DNA from: Acidisphaera sp. S103
Lineage (GTDB): Bacteria > Pseudomonadota > Alphaproteobacteria > Acetobacterales > Acetobacteraceae
Assembly: GCF_009765975.1 (NCBI RefSeq)
Contig: NZ_LMUJ01000032.1
Span: forward strand, 139,182-203,181
DNA: 64,000 nt
Reading direction: 5' to 3'
The notes below the pieces were generated by a model that worked only from the letters and a program-made list of their open reading frames with translations, was not told the origin of the DNA and ran no database searches. Position 1 is the first letter of the stretch. Each line of letters starts with the position of its first letter. The translations under genes were made by a program, and so were the position numbers. This document shows positions 1 through 8,372 of this stretch, in pieces.

Positions 1-1001
1 CTGAACAAAGCAGTCTTCTCCCCAGCCGAGGCGCCCTTCGCCAATATCTTGCACGCGTTCCAGAACGCCGCGTAACCGTACGATCCCTTATCCACCGGGA
101 AGTTGCTCTCGAACATGCACCGCTCCGCCCCGAACGCCTCGATGCAGGTCTCCACATAAGGCTTCCAAGCAGCAGCCAGTTCTCCCGACGACGGCGGTTC
201 CGCCTTGGTATGGAAATCCCATCCGTTGATCCGCATCGCCATGCCGCCCAGCTTCACCACCACGTTCGGGCAGGCTGCCAGCGCTTTGATCGACTTCGAC
301 CAGTCAGCAAACACCTCGGCGCGCTTGCCGTCATACGACCCGATCGCCAGCGGGCCGCCGACATGGTTCAGGCAGATCGCGGTCCCGGGAAACGCCTGCG
401 CCAGTGCAGTCACATCGCCGATCTGCGGATGATACAGCCACGCATCGAACGACAAGTTCAGCGGCGCCAGGCAGGCAAACCCTTTTCGAAATGTCTCATC
501 AAACATCAACCGGGGCGGAGGCGCATAAGCCGGATTCATCAAGCTCGGATCGGGGTCATACGCTGTGATATGCCGGATACCCCTGAACCGCCCGCCGCCG
601 GCTCGGATGTGCGCTTCCAGCACCGCGCGGGCCTTCTCACCCTCGCGCAGATCGACGTGCCCCACGATACCGGCGCAGATCTTCGTCGCACCATAACCAC
701 CGGACGCGCTCATCGCCGCGACGCCGTTGACGAATTCCGTCTCTCCCACCGGCTTGAACGCCTCAGGTCCCGACGCCCGATGCATCGACCGGCACTGCAC
801 GAACACGGTGCCGACGATGTTGTGCCCGCTATTGGTATCCGCCAGCAGGTCGTCGAGCATATACAGCCAGTCCGGCCGCTCCCACAGATGGTGGTGCGGA
901 TCGACGATCGGCAGTTCCGGCTCCAGGATCGTCTCTTTGCGGCGTGCCAGCCAGTCATTCCGGACCGGCAGATACGGGCTGTGGGTCGTGGTGGTGCTCA
1001 T
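1..1001 (-). CDS. Amidohydrolase family protein (Amidohydro_2 type), C-terminus beyond window
   Basis: Partial gene: 333 codons are visible from an ATG at 1001, and the stop lies left of the window. The N-terminus carries the metal-binding HxH of the TIM-barrel hydrolases (PHHHLW, residues 35-40). Later segments (LNHVGGP, then MFESNFPVDK) fit the Amidohydro_2 family of lactonases and 2-pyrone-4,6-dicarboxylate-lactonase-like enzymes. AAGGA lies 9 nt before the ATG. It is the last visible gene of a minus-strand operon, 65 bp after the flavoprotein gene, so it probably hydrolyses a lactone or cyclic intermediate of the same pathway. The substrate cannot be read from sequence. The family call is firm and the function is inferred. 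Confidence 0.85.
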   Translation of the reverse strand, partial: MSTTTTHSPYLPVRNDWLARRKETILEPELPIVDPHHHLWERPDWLYMLDDLLADTNSGHNIVGTVFVQCRSMHRASGPEAFKPVGETEFVNGVAAMSASGGYGATKICAGIVGHVDLREGEKARAVLEAHIRAGGGRFRGIRHITAYDPDPSLMNPAYAPPPRLMFDETFRKGFACLAPLNLSFDAWLYHPQIGDVTALAQAFPGTAICLNHVGGPLAIGSYDGKRAEVFADWSKSIKALAACPNVVVKLGGMAMRINGWDFHTKAEPPSSGELAAAWKPYVETCIEAFGAERCMFESNFPVDKGSYGYAAFWNACKILAKGASAGEKTALF

Positions 1002-1066
1002 GCGGGCGTTTCCTTATGCAGTCCCGGCATTGTTTCCCGCCGCCGGCCGAATGCCAAGACCCGCGG

Positions 1067-2371
1067 CTACAGACTGGTCAATGCGCCCACGTTGACAGGC
1101 TTGGTTGGAAACCGCGTGCGTAACGGCTCAACTGCCGAAACCGGGACGCCTCGAGCCTCTGCCAGCACTTCGATGCCGATGGGACCGCACATGCGGCCCT
1201 GGCACGGCCCCATGCCGCACCGCGTATAGGCCTTCAACTGGTTCATCCCCTGGCACCCGGTCCGAACCGCCTGCCGCACGGCACCGGCGGTCACTTCCTC
1301 GCACCGGCAGACCAAGGTCGTATCATCCAGCCGCATCGGCAGAGGCGCGAACAGCGTGTCCAACAACGGCCGAACCGCCAAATACCGAGCGCGTTCGGCG
1401 CGCAGGGGCGATGCGTCGCCACCAACCAGGCCCAGCGCCGCGATTCGTCCCGACAGTACGGCCGCCGCCGCACCGCCGATCCCGGCCCCATCGCCCGCGA
1501 TCAGGATTCCGGGCACCGATGTCCGCCCCCATTCGTCCACCACCGGCTGCCAGCAGCGTTGCGTATCGCTCCACGTATGCACACAGCCAACCGCCCGCGA
1601 CATCTGCACTGACGGAATGACGCCGTCATGCAGAAGCAGCAAGTTCGCGGCCTCGGTCTTCCAATTTTGCGAAACACGGAACGAAACCGATCGCAGCACC
1701 GTCTCACCGTCCGCCCGCACCGCCGACGCCGCGATCCACCGCACCCCCGCGTTCGACAATTGCCGCCGCCACGCCAGGCCGCGACTGATCTCCGGCCAGG
1801 CCGATACCGAAACGTGCCGCAGCGCCCGCATGGGCGCAAACCCATCCGACAGATCGATCACGCCGGCGATCGTGCCGCCCGCATCCAATACCTGGGTCGC
1901 ATACAGCAGCAGCAATGGGCCTTGCCCGGCCAGCCACGTACCCTTGTCCGGCAGCAGACCACCCGTCTTCAGCGCGATCTGCGCGGCCCCAACCGTCATC
2001 ACGCCAGGCAACGTCCAGCCCGGAACGGGCAACGGCCGTTCCGTGGTTCCGGTCGCCAGTAACACGTTACGGGCAAAAACCAAGTGCGCGCCGTCCGCGT
2101 CCGACCAGAACACCTGTCCATCTGGCTCGATCGCCCAGACCGTGGCGTTCCAATGCACCTGCGCCGAACCGCCGCGAAAGCGTTGGATCAGCCCCAAGGC
2201 TGCCGCGTCGTCGGCATCTTTCGCGCCACGCGTCTCCAGCGCCTGCCAGATCCGGCCGCCCGGCGCGCTGTTTTCATCCAGCACCATCACCGACAGGCCG
2301 TGACGGACCGCCTCGACCGCCGCCCCGATCCCAGCCGGTCCGGCGCCAACGATCAGAAGATCAAGGCTCAC
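1067..2371 (-). CDS. NAD(P)/FAD-dependent oxidoreductase with BFD-like [2Fe-2S] domain (HcnB / opine oxidase A subunit type)
   Basis: This 434-residue flavoprotein opens with a Rossmann FAD motif (IVGAGPAGIGAA, residues 7-18). Near the C-terminus is a BFD-like [2Fe-2S] cysteine set: C355 and C357 in CRCEE, then C385 and C390 in RCGMGPC. This arrangement is typical of HcnB, octopine/nopaline oxidase subunit A and related amine dehydrogenases. Those enzymes usually work with a small ferredoxin-like subunit and a DAO-type FAD subunit, neither of which is seen here, so partners may lie left of the window. The start is GTG at 2371, overlapping the upstream stop as GTGA, so translation is probably coupled to the cyclic amidohydrolase. 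Oxidation of an imino or amino acid is a plausible but unproven role. Confidence 0.85.
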   Translation of the reverse strand: MSLDLLIVGAGPAGIGAAVEAVRHGLSVMVLDENSAPGGRIWQALETRGAKDADDAAALGLIQRFRGGSAQVHWNATVWAIEPDGQVFWSDADGAHLVFARNVLLATGTTERPLPVPGWTLPGVMTVGAAQIALKTGGLLPDKGTWLAGQGPLLLLYATQVLDAGGTIAGVIDLSDGFAPMRALRHVSVSAWPEISRGLAWRRQLSNAGVRWIAASAVRADGETVLRSVSFRVSQNWKTEAANLLLLHDGVIPSVQMSRAVGCVHTWSDTQRCWQPVVDEWGRTSVPGILIAGDGAGIGGAAAAVLSGRIAALGLVGGDASPLRAERARYLAVRPLLDTLFAPLPMRLDDTTLVCRCEEVTAGAVRQAVRTGCQGMNQLKAYTRCGMGPCQGRMCGPIGIEVLAEARGVPVSAVEPLRTRFPTKPVNVGALTSL

Positions 2372-3693
2372 CCGATGAACTTCACCAGCTTGCCGGACGG
2401 CGCCCCCAATACCTCATCATCACGCATCACGATCTGGCCGCGGATGATCGTGGCCACCGGCCAGCCGGTGATCTGCATCCCGGCGAACGGAGTCCATCCG
2501 CAGGGCGCGGCGATCCATGATTCCTCGATCCGCCGCTGCCGCTTCATATCCACCAGCGTGAAGTCGCCATCATACCCCGCGGCCAGCCGTCCCTTGCCCA
2601 CCACGCCGTAAACCCGAGCGGGACCGGCGCACATGAGATCGACCATGCGGGCCAGGGAAACACGGCCGGCGTTCACATGATCCAGCATGATCGGCACCAG
2701 CGTCTGCACACCGGTCAGGCCGGCGGGGCAATCCGGCCACGGCAACAGCTTCTTGTCGCGCGGATGCGGCGCGTGATCCGACCCGATCGTATCCACGGTG
2801 CCGTCGTTGATCGCCTTCCAAGCCGCGTCCATGTGCTCTTGCCCACGGATCGGCGGGTTCATGACGCCAAACCCCTCCAACCGCTCGTAGCAATCGGGCG
2901 CGACCTGGGTCAGGTGATTGACCAGCACCTCACACGTCGCGATGTCGCGGAAATCCTTCAGGTAATCCAGTTCCTGTAAGGTCGAGACGTGCAGGATATG
3001 CGCCGTCCGCCCAGTCTTACGAGCCAGTGCCATCAGCCGGCGCGTGCCGAGGAACGCACATTCCTCATCGCGCCAGACCATGTGGTTGGAATACGGATCG
3101 CCCGACTTGAACAGTGGCTTGCGCGCCTGCAGCCGGTATTCGTCCTCGCTGTGGAAGGCGATGCGCCGGCGGCCGGAGCGCATGGCTTTTTCCAGGTGCT
3201 CGTCGTCCTCGATCATCAGGTCGCCGGTTGAACTGCCGGCGAAGATCTTGATCCCACAGACCCCGCGGCCGAGTTCCAGCGAGGGCAGGGTGGGGATGTT
3301 GGTCTTCGTTCCGCCGACGTAGAGACCCATGTCGCACCACGCGACGTTCTCCGCGTAGTCCTGCTTCCAGGCCAGTTGTTCGGGGTCAGTGATGGACGGG
3401 CTGGTGTTCGGCATGTCGAACACCGTCGTCAGGCCGCCAAGGATCGCGCCTCTGGTGCCTGTGGGGATGGTCTCGACCGCCTTGTCACCGGGATCGCGCA
3501 GATGGACGTGCGGATCGATCAGGCCGGGCAGCACGTGCAGGCCGGTCGCGTCGATCACCTTGTCGGCGGACGCATCCGCACCCACGCCCAGCGCGGCAAT
3601 CCGGCCGTCGCGCACACCGACATCGGTGTCCTCCGAACCCCACGGCAGCACGCAGGTGCCGTTGCGTATCAGAAGATCGAAATGCGCGGCCAT
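2368..3693 (-). CDS. Dihydroorotase-like cyclic amidohydrolase
   Basis: The 441-residue protein has the full metal centre of the dihydroorotase/hydantoinase/allantoinase superfamily. By my count these are H62 and H64 in DPHVHLRDPG, the likely carboxylated K149 in GIKIFAG, H181, H235 in HILHVS and D306 in GSDHAPHP. The ATG at 3693 was chosen because AAAGGA sits just upstream and homology begins there; the open frame further upstream runs into the divergent gene's promoter. It is the first gene of the minus-strand operon and its stop overlaps the next gene's GTG. No pyr genes are adjacent, so a catabolic cyclic amide or ureide substrate seems more likely than pyrimidine synthesis. Confidence 0.88.
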   Translation of the reverse strand: MAAHFDLLIRNGTCVLPWGSEDTDVGVRDGRIAALGVGADASADKVIDATGLHVLPGLIDPHVHLRDPGDKAVETIPTGTRGAILGGLTTVFDMPNTSPSITDPEQLAWKQDYAENVAWCDMGLYVGGTKTNIPTLPSLELGRGVCGIKIFAGSSTGDLMIEDDEHLEKAMRSGRRRIAFHSEDEYRLQARKPLFKSGDPYSNHMVWRDEECAFLGTRRLMALARKTGRTAHILHVSTLQELDYLKDFRDIATCEVLVNHLTQVAPDCYERLEGFGVMNPPIRGQEHMDAAWKAINDGTVDTIGSDHAPHPRDKKLLPWPDCPAGLTGVQTLVPIMLDHVNAGRVSLARMVDLMCAGPARVYGVVGKGRLAAGYDGDFTLVDMKRQRRIEESWIAAPCGWTPFAGMQITGWPVATIIRGQIVMRDDEVLGAPSGKLVKFIG

Positions 3694-3834
3694 GGGTGGT
3701 CCTTTCCCGGTTTGGCGCGACCCTATCACCCTTTGGTGCTGGCGGTCACCGGTTCGGGCCAACCAATGTCTTCCCCTTATCTCGACCGGAGCCCAACCCC
3801 GGTATATCGTCCCCCACAAAGCTCGGAGGACACC

Positions 3835-4707
3835 ATGCTCACCCAGGCCCAGATCAATGAATACAACGACGTCGGCGCCATCGTGGTCCCCGACGTCCTG
3901 ACCCCGGACGAGGTCCGCACTCTCAGCGACGTCACCGACGGCTTCATCGACCGCGCCCGCGGCCTGACCGCCCACAACAACATCTACGACCTGGAAGACA
4001 GCCACACCGCGGAAAATCCCAGGGTCCGCCGGATCAAGGCGGCACATGCGCAGCACCCTGCCTACGCTGCTCTCACCAAGCACCCGAAGATCGTCGCGGT
4101 CCTACAGTCGCTGTGGGGTCCCAACATCCGCTTCGATTCCGCTAAGCTCAACATGAAATGCGCCGGCTTCGGCGCGCCGGTGGAGTGGCATCAGGACTGG
4201 GCATTCTACCCCCACACCAACGACGACCTCGCCGCGGTCGGCGTCATGTTCGACGACATGGCGATGGAAAACGGCCCGCTGATGATCATTCCCGGCAGCC
4301 ATAAAGGCCCGACCTTCGACCACCACACCGACGGCATCTTCTGCGGCGCGATGAACCCGGCGAACCGTGACGTCGACTTCAGCAAGGCCATCGCCCTGAC
4401 CGGCAAGGCCGGCTCCATCACGGTGCATCACGTCAGGGCGATACATGGTTCGGCGCCGAACGTCTCCGACCGGGATCGCCGGCTGCTGCTGTTCCAGTTC
4501 CGCACGGCCGATGCCTGGCCGATCCTCGGCTTCCCCAACGGCATCGAAGCCTTCGACAAGCTGATGGTTGCCGGTGAGACCCAGCAGCCCAGGCTGGCCC
4601 CCGCGCCGATCCGCCTGCCACTGCCGCCGGCCACGCTGCAAGGGTCGTTGTATGAGAACCAGAAGGGCATGAAGACCCGCTTCTTCGACATGGTCCCCGC
4701 CGAATGA
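3835..4707 (+). CDS. Phytanoyl-CoA dioxygenase (PhyH) family protein
   Basis: This 290-residue Fe(II)/2-oxoglutarate dioxygenase has its metal triad visible: H119 and D121 in WHQDW, and H204 in HHVRAIHGSAPN. An arginine in RRLLLFQFR about a dozen residues later should bind 2-oxoglutarate. The ATG at 3835 follows GGAGG closely; the longer open frame from 3376 is antisense to the amidohydrolase gene and was discarded. The 3' end overlaps the next ORF as ATGA, which suggests coupled translation. The gene is transcribed divergently from the catabolic operon across about 140 bp. Substrates of bacterial PhyH proteins vary widely, so none is proposed. Confidence 0.88.
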   Translation: MLTQAQINEYNDVGAIVVPDVLTPDEVRTLSDVTDGFIDRARGLTAHNNIYDLEDSHTAENPRVRRIKAAHAQHPAYAALTKHPKIVAVLQSLWGPNIRFDSAKLNMKCAGFGAPVEWHQDWAFYPHTNDDLAAVGVMFDDMAMENGPLMIIPGSHKGPTFDHHTDGIFCGAMNPANRDVDFSKAIALTGKAGSITVHHVRAIHGSAPNVSDRDRRLLLFQFRTADAWPILGFPNGIEAFDKLMVAGETQQPRLAPAPIRLPLPPATLQGSLYENQKGMKTRFFDMVPAE

Positions 4708-6149
4708 CCCAGCCTGCCTGGATGGAGACGATCTTCGACCGCACCCCGCATCTGTCCGGGACCGGACCGGTCGACCCGATCGTCTACGATGCCTCAGCCG
4801 CCGCCCTGCGCCAGCGAACAGTGAATTTCGCCGCCAAACGCTACGCCGACATGATGTTCGTCAGCGGCCTGGATCGCGCCACCGCCGACCGCCATTTCCG
4901 CCTGCGTGTCGCGCAGGTACCGTCCGGCCTCAGCGCTCACGCACCGGAAGCCTCGATCCAGGCAGAGGCCGACGCCGCCTTCGCCGCCGGCCGCATCATC
5001 GTCGAGACCGATCCCGCCGCCCGTCAGGCCACCGTCCGTTGGGACAACACCGTCGGCCACGCACTGACCCGCCCCGGCTACGGCAGCATCCTGCTCGGGC
5101 CGCACACCGCCCCCGCCTTCGACCCCCAACCCATCCAACGCCACCGCCCCGCCCCCAATCAGCCCTGGCCACTCGGTGATGCCGTCGAGCCCGCCAAAGC
5201 CCCACCTGCGCCGTTCGCCGCCGCGCTGGATGCGTTCTTCGCCGGCTCTCCCGGCGCCTACGGCGTCCTGATCGCGACCCCGGACCGTGTGCTGGCCGAA
5301 CGCTACAGCCCATTCGGTGCCCCGGATCGCGCGACCCCAAGCTGGTCGATGACCAAGGCCATCACCTGCACCGTCATCGGCCGCCTGATCCATGACGGCT
5401 GGCTGGCATCGATGCACGATCCGGCCCCGGCGCCACTTTGGTCCGATCCCCGCGACATACATCGCCTGATCACGCTGGACCATTTGGTCCGGATGCGCTC
5501 CGGCCTCGGCTTCCCGGTGCGGCACGGCGACGGCCGGACCACCATCGGGTTCGAGAACAGTGCCGTCTACCAGGAAGCCGGCAACGCGTTCGAATCCGCC
5601 CAACGATCCCTCGTCGCCACGATCCCCGGATCGGTGTTCCGCTACGTGAACAGCGGCATGAACGTCCTCGGCGCCATCATCCGCGACCAGATCGAGCGCC
5701 GCGGCCTGCCCTACTACCAGACCGCCTACGGCCTGTTGGTCGATCGGCTGGGCATGGGCAGCTACCAGCACTCGGCTGACATGGCCGGGAACCTGATCGC
5801 CTCCGGCGCCGGCTACGCGACATTGCGCGACTACGCCAAGCTGGGTGTGCTGTATCTGAACGACGGTGTCTGGAACCGCGAGCGCCTGCTGCCGGAGGGC
5901 TGGGTCGACTATGCCCTGACCCCGACCCACACCGGCACCAGCTACGCCGCCTGCTTCCGCAGCAACGTCAATGGCGCGTTCCCCGACCTGCCGGCGGACA
6001 CAGCCTGGGCCGCCGGCGCCTCCGACCAGAAGATCTTCATCCTGCTCCGCCATCGCCTGACCGTCGCGGTGTCGAACGAAACCGATCATCCCATGGATAT
6101 GCCGGCGCTGAACCGGCTGATTGCCACTGCGATCGCGTGTTTTGCGTGA
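4704..6149 (+). CDS. Serine hydrolase, beta-lactamase/CubicO-type domain
   Basis: The 481-residue protein has a C-terminal beta-lactamase-related domain. The nucleophile motif SMTK is at residues 215-218 and the Tyr-x-Asn motif YVN at 314-316, both typical of class C/esterase EstB-like serine hydrolases. The first ~170 residues resemble no family I can name. No signal peptide is visible, so it is probably cytoplasmic and more likely an esterase or amidase than an antibiotic-resistance enzyme. Its ATG overlaps the PhyH stop (ATGA), so the two products are made together and may act in sequence. The 453-codon antisense frame is a codon-bias shadow. Confidence 0.82.
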   Translation: MTQPAWMETIFDRTPHLSGTGPVDPIVYDASAAALRQRTVNFAAKRYADMMFVSGLDRATADRHFRLRVAQVPSGLSAHAPEASIQAEADAAFAAGRIIVETDPAARQATVRWDNTVGHALTRPGYGSILLGPHTAPAFDPQPIQRHRPAPNQPWPLGDAVEPAKAPPAPFAAALDAFFAGSPGAYGVLIATPDRVLAERYSPFGAPDRATPSWSMTKAITCTVIGRLIHDGWLASMHDPAPAPLWSDPRDIHRLITLDHLVRMRSGLGFPVRHGDGRTTIGFENSAVYQEAGNAFESAQRSLVATIPGSVFRYVNSGMNVLGAIIRDQIERRGLPYYQTAYGLLVDRLGMGSYQHSADMAGNLIASGAGYATLRDYAKLGVLYLNDGVWNRERLLPEGWVDYALTPTHTGTSYAACFRSNVNGAFPDLPADTAWAAGASDQKIFILLRHRLTVAVSNETDHPMDMPALNRLIATAIACFA

Positions 6150-6192
6150 TACCAATCTGATGTTGGTGCGGGCCTGGCGGTCGGCTCCCGTC

Positions 6193-6274
6193 CGTCATGC
6201 CGATGCAGATCGGCATCCACGCCTTTTGCAGGCAAAACAAAGGCGTGGATGGCGGCCATCCGCCCGCCATGACG
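6193..6274. repeat. Intergenic palindromic repeat, CGTCATG...CATGACG type
   Basis: The element starts CGTCATG and ends CATGACG. Internally the left arm has ATCCACGCCTTT and the right arm AAAGGCGTGGAT, giving a long imperfect hairpin. It fills most of the gap between the serine hydrolase and lpxB. Related sequence recurs at 23467-23558 and, in a more perfect form, at 31164-31244, so this is a dispersed repeat family. It may be a REP-like element or transcript-end stem. Confidence 0.75.
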
Positions 6275-6353
6275 AGTGCGCGACGGTGCCGAAGGATCTA
6301 TGGTAACATCGATTAATTTAACACCGCCCCTCCCGCAGCGGCCGTCCTGACGC

Positions 6354-7490
6354 ATGCCGCTCATCTACCTGATCGCCGGCGAACAAAGCGGTGACATCCT
6401 GGGCGCGCGCCTGATGCACGCGATCAAGGCACGGCGCCCCGACATCGCGTTCGCCGGCGTCGGTGGCAGCGCCATGGCGGCACAGGGCCTCGACAGCCTG
6501 TTCCCGATCCGAACCGTGGCACTGATGGGGTTGCTCGAAGTCCTGCCAAAGATTTTCCAGCTTAAAACACTGCTGAAACAGACCGTCGCCGACATCAAGC
6601 ACCGAACCCCTGATCTACTGGTGACGATCGATTCGCCGGGGTTCACGTTGCGCGTGCTACGGGCCTTGCAGCCCACCACCATCAAGCGGGCGCATTATGT
6701 CGCCCCCCAGGCCTGGGCCTGGCGGGAAGGCCGCGTAAAGCACTACCCCGGCCTATGGGACGAACTCCTGTGCCTGTTGCCGTTTGAGCCGGCCTTCTTC
6801 GCCGGCCACGGCCTGTCCGCCCGCTTCGTCGGCCATCCGGTGCTGGAGAGCGGCGCCGAAACCGGCAACGCCGAACGCTTCCGCACCCGCCACGCCATCC
6901 CAGCCGGTGCCAAAATCCTCACCGTCATGCCCGGCAGCCGCCAAACCGAGGTATCTCGTCTGCTGCCGATCCTGGAGGCAACGATCCGCCTCCTCCCCGA
7001 ACCCGTCATCCCGGTCGTGCCGTTGGCCGGCCCGGTCGAGGCCGTCGTGCGGCAGCGAACCACATCCTGGCCGATCAAGCCGATCCTGGTCGCCGACACG
7101 CAGGGCAAGCATGATGCCTTTGCCGCTTCCGACGCCGCGCTGACCAAGTCCGGCACGTCGACGCTGGAACTGGCGGTGGCCAATGTGCCGATGCTGGTCA
7201 CCTACCGGATCAATCCTATCTCGCACCAGATCGTGAAACGGGTAGTGAAGGTGAAATACGCCTCGATCGTCAATCTTCTGCTGAACCGGCAAGTGGTGCC
7301 GGAACTGCTGCAGTACGAAAGCCGGCCGGACCGCCTCGCCGCCGAACTGCACCGCCTGCTGACCGACCCGGACGCCGCCGCGGCCCAGCGTCAGGGATTC
7401 GCCGAGGCCCTGACACTGCTGCGGCCCGCGTCAGGCACACCCTCGGAGGCCGCGGCCGAAGCCGTGCTGTCGATGCTGCCGTCTCCGTAA
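6354..7490 (+). CDS. lpxB: Lipid-A-disaccharide synthase
   Basis: LpxB joins UDP-2,3-diacylglucosamine and lipid X to form the lipid A disaccharide at the inner membrane. The 378-residue length is normal for this GT19 enzyme. Hallmarks are the N-terminal IAGEQSGDILGA, the segment YVAPQAWAWREGR, PGSRQTEVSRLLP, and SGTSTLELAVANVPMLVTYR near the C-terminus. The usual neighbours lpxA, lpxD, fabZ and lpxI are absent here, so the gene stands alone. Its 3' end overlaps a convergent sterol-desaturase gene by 100 bp. Identification is secure. Confidence 0.96.
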   Translation: MPLIYLIAGEQSGDILGARLMHAIKARRPDIAFAGVGGSAMAAQGLDSLFPIRTVALMGLLEVLPKIFQLKTLLKQTVADIKHRTPDLLVTIDSPGFTLRVLRALQPTTIKRAHYVAPQAWAWREGRVKHYPGLWDELLCLLPFEPAFFAGHGLSARFVGHPVLESGAETGNAERFRTRHAIPAGAKILTVMPGSRQTEVSRLLPILEATIRLLPEPVIPVVPLAGPVEAVVRQRTTSWPIKPILVADTQGKHDAFAASDAALTKSGTSTLELAVANVPMLVTYRINPISHQIVKRVVKVKYASIVNLLLNRQVVPELLQYESRPDRLAAELHRLLTDPDAAAAQRQGFAEALTLLRPASGTPSEAAAEAVLSMLPSP

Positions 7491-8311
7491 CGCGGGACCG
7501 GCGCGAACGGGTCCAGCAACTGCCCAACCAGGCCGGGCGGAACCGCGGTGTGGGTGCCGTAAACCGACGGTTGCCGATCTTTCGGCAGATAGTAGGACCC
7601 GAACAGCCGATCGACCCAGGGCAACATCGGCGCATAGTTCTTGTTGATCAGCGCCGGCCCGTCGTTCGTATGGTGCCAATGGTGAAAGGCCGGTGTCGCC
7701 ACCAGCCACTCTAACGGGCCGAAGCGCCACCGCACGTTGGCATGAATGAAGAAGCCCCAGACCGGACCCAGCAGCATTACGATCAAGGGGATGGATGCGG
7801 CATCGCCGCCCATGGGATTGCCCAGACCCAGCACGAACAGCGGCATCAACCCGCAAAGCCGGGTGAAGATGAAGTCCACCGGGTGCCCGCGCGAGTTGAC
7901 CAGCCAATCGACATGGGTGGGGCTGTGATGGACCGCGTGGAACCGCCACAGGAACGGAATTTCGTGGCACCAGCGGTGGCCCCAGTAAAACCCGACCTCC
8001 ATCACCACAAGGGCAACGACCAAGCGGGCCGCCAGCGGTGCATGGAGGAATGCAGCCGTCGCGCTGGCCGGTACCCAGCGATGCGCGACCCATGCCGCGG
8101 CGCCGAGCGGAATGCCCAGCGCCAACGCCGGCAAGATGCCGTTGATGAAATAATACCCCAGATCGGTCAGAAATCCGGCTCGAAAGAATCGTGCCCGCCG
8201 CAGGGAGAACAGCCGCTCCAGCGGCAGGAATACCAATGCCAGGACAACCAGCCAGACCGACAGGCTGGCCGTCATTTTCGCGATTGCAAGCAGATGCTGT
8301 CCGATAAACAT
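7391..8311 (-). CDS. Sterol desaturase / fatty acid hydroxylase family membrane protein
   Basis: This 306-residue membrane di-iron oxidase has the histidine clusters of the family: HRWCH (112-116), HAVHH plus H133 (125-133) and HHWHH (210-214). Hydrophobic segments lie near residues 15-35, 50-75, 93-110 and 150-190. The family hydroxylates or desaturates lipids such as sterols, carotenoids or fatty acids. The last ~33 codons overlap the 3' end of lpxB on the opposite strand and encode a low-complexity Ala/Ser/Gly tail, so the natural C-terminus extends through lpxB. The exact substrate is unknown; a membrane-lipid role fits the neighbourhood. Confidence 0.85.
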   Translation of the reverse strand: MFIGQHLLAIAKMTASLSVWLVVLALVFLPLERLFSLRRARFFRAGFLTDLGYYFINGILPALALGIPLGAAAWVAHRWVPASATAAFLHAPLAARLVVALVVMEVGFYWGHRWCHEIPFLWRFHAVHHSPTHVDWLVNSRGHPVDFIFTRLCGLMPLFVLGLGNPMGGDAASIPLIVMLLGPVWGFFIHANVRWRFGPLEWLVATPAFHHWHHTNDGPALINKNYAPMLPWVDRLFGSYYLPKDRQPSVYGTHTAVPPGLVGQLLDPFAPVPRYGDGSIDSTASAAASEGVPDAGRSSVRASANP

Positions 8312-8372
8312 GTCGCAACGGCCTATACGCGGTTCCCTCGGCGCATGGGCACCGGATTCGCGTGTGCCTCGA

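Noticed and set aside
4794-6155. 453-codon open frame on the minus strand
   Set aside because: It is fully antisense to the serine hydrolase gene, has no family motifs and low-complexity Gly/Val/Asp content, as expected from a GC-rich shadow.
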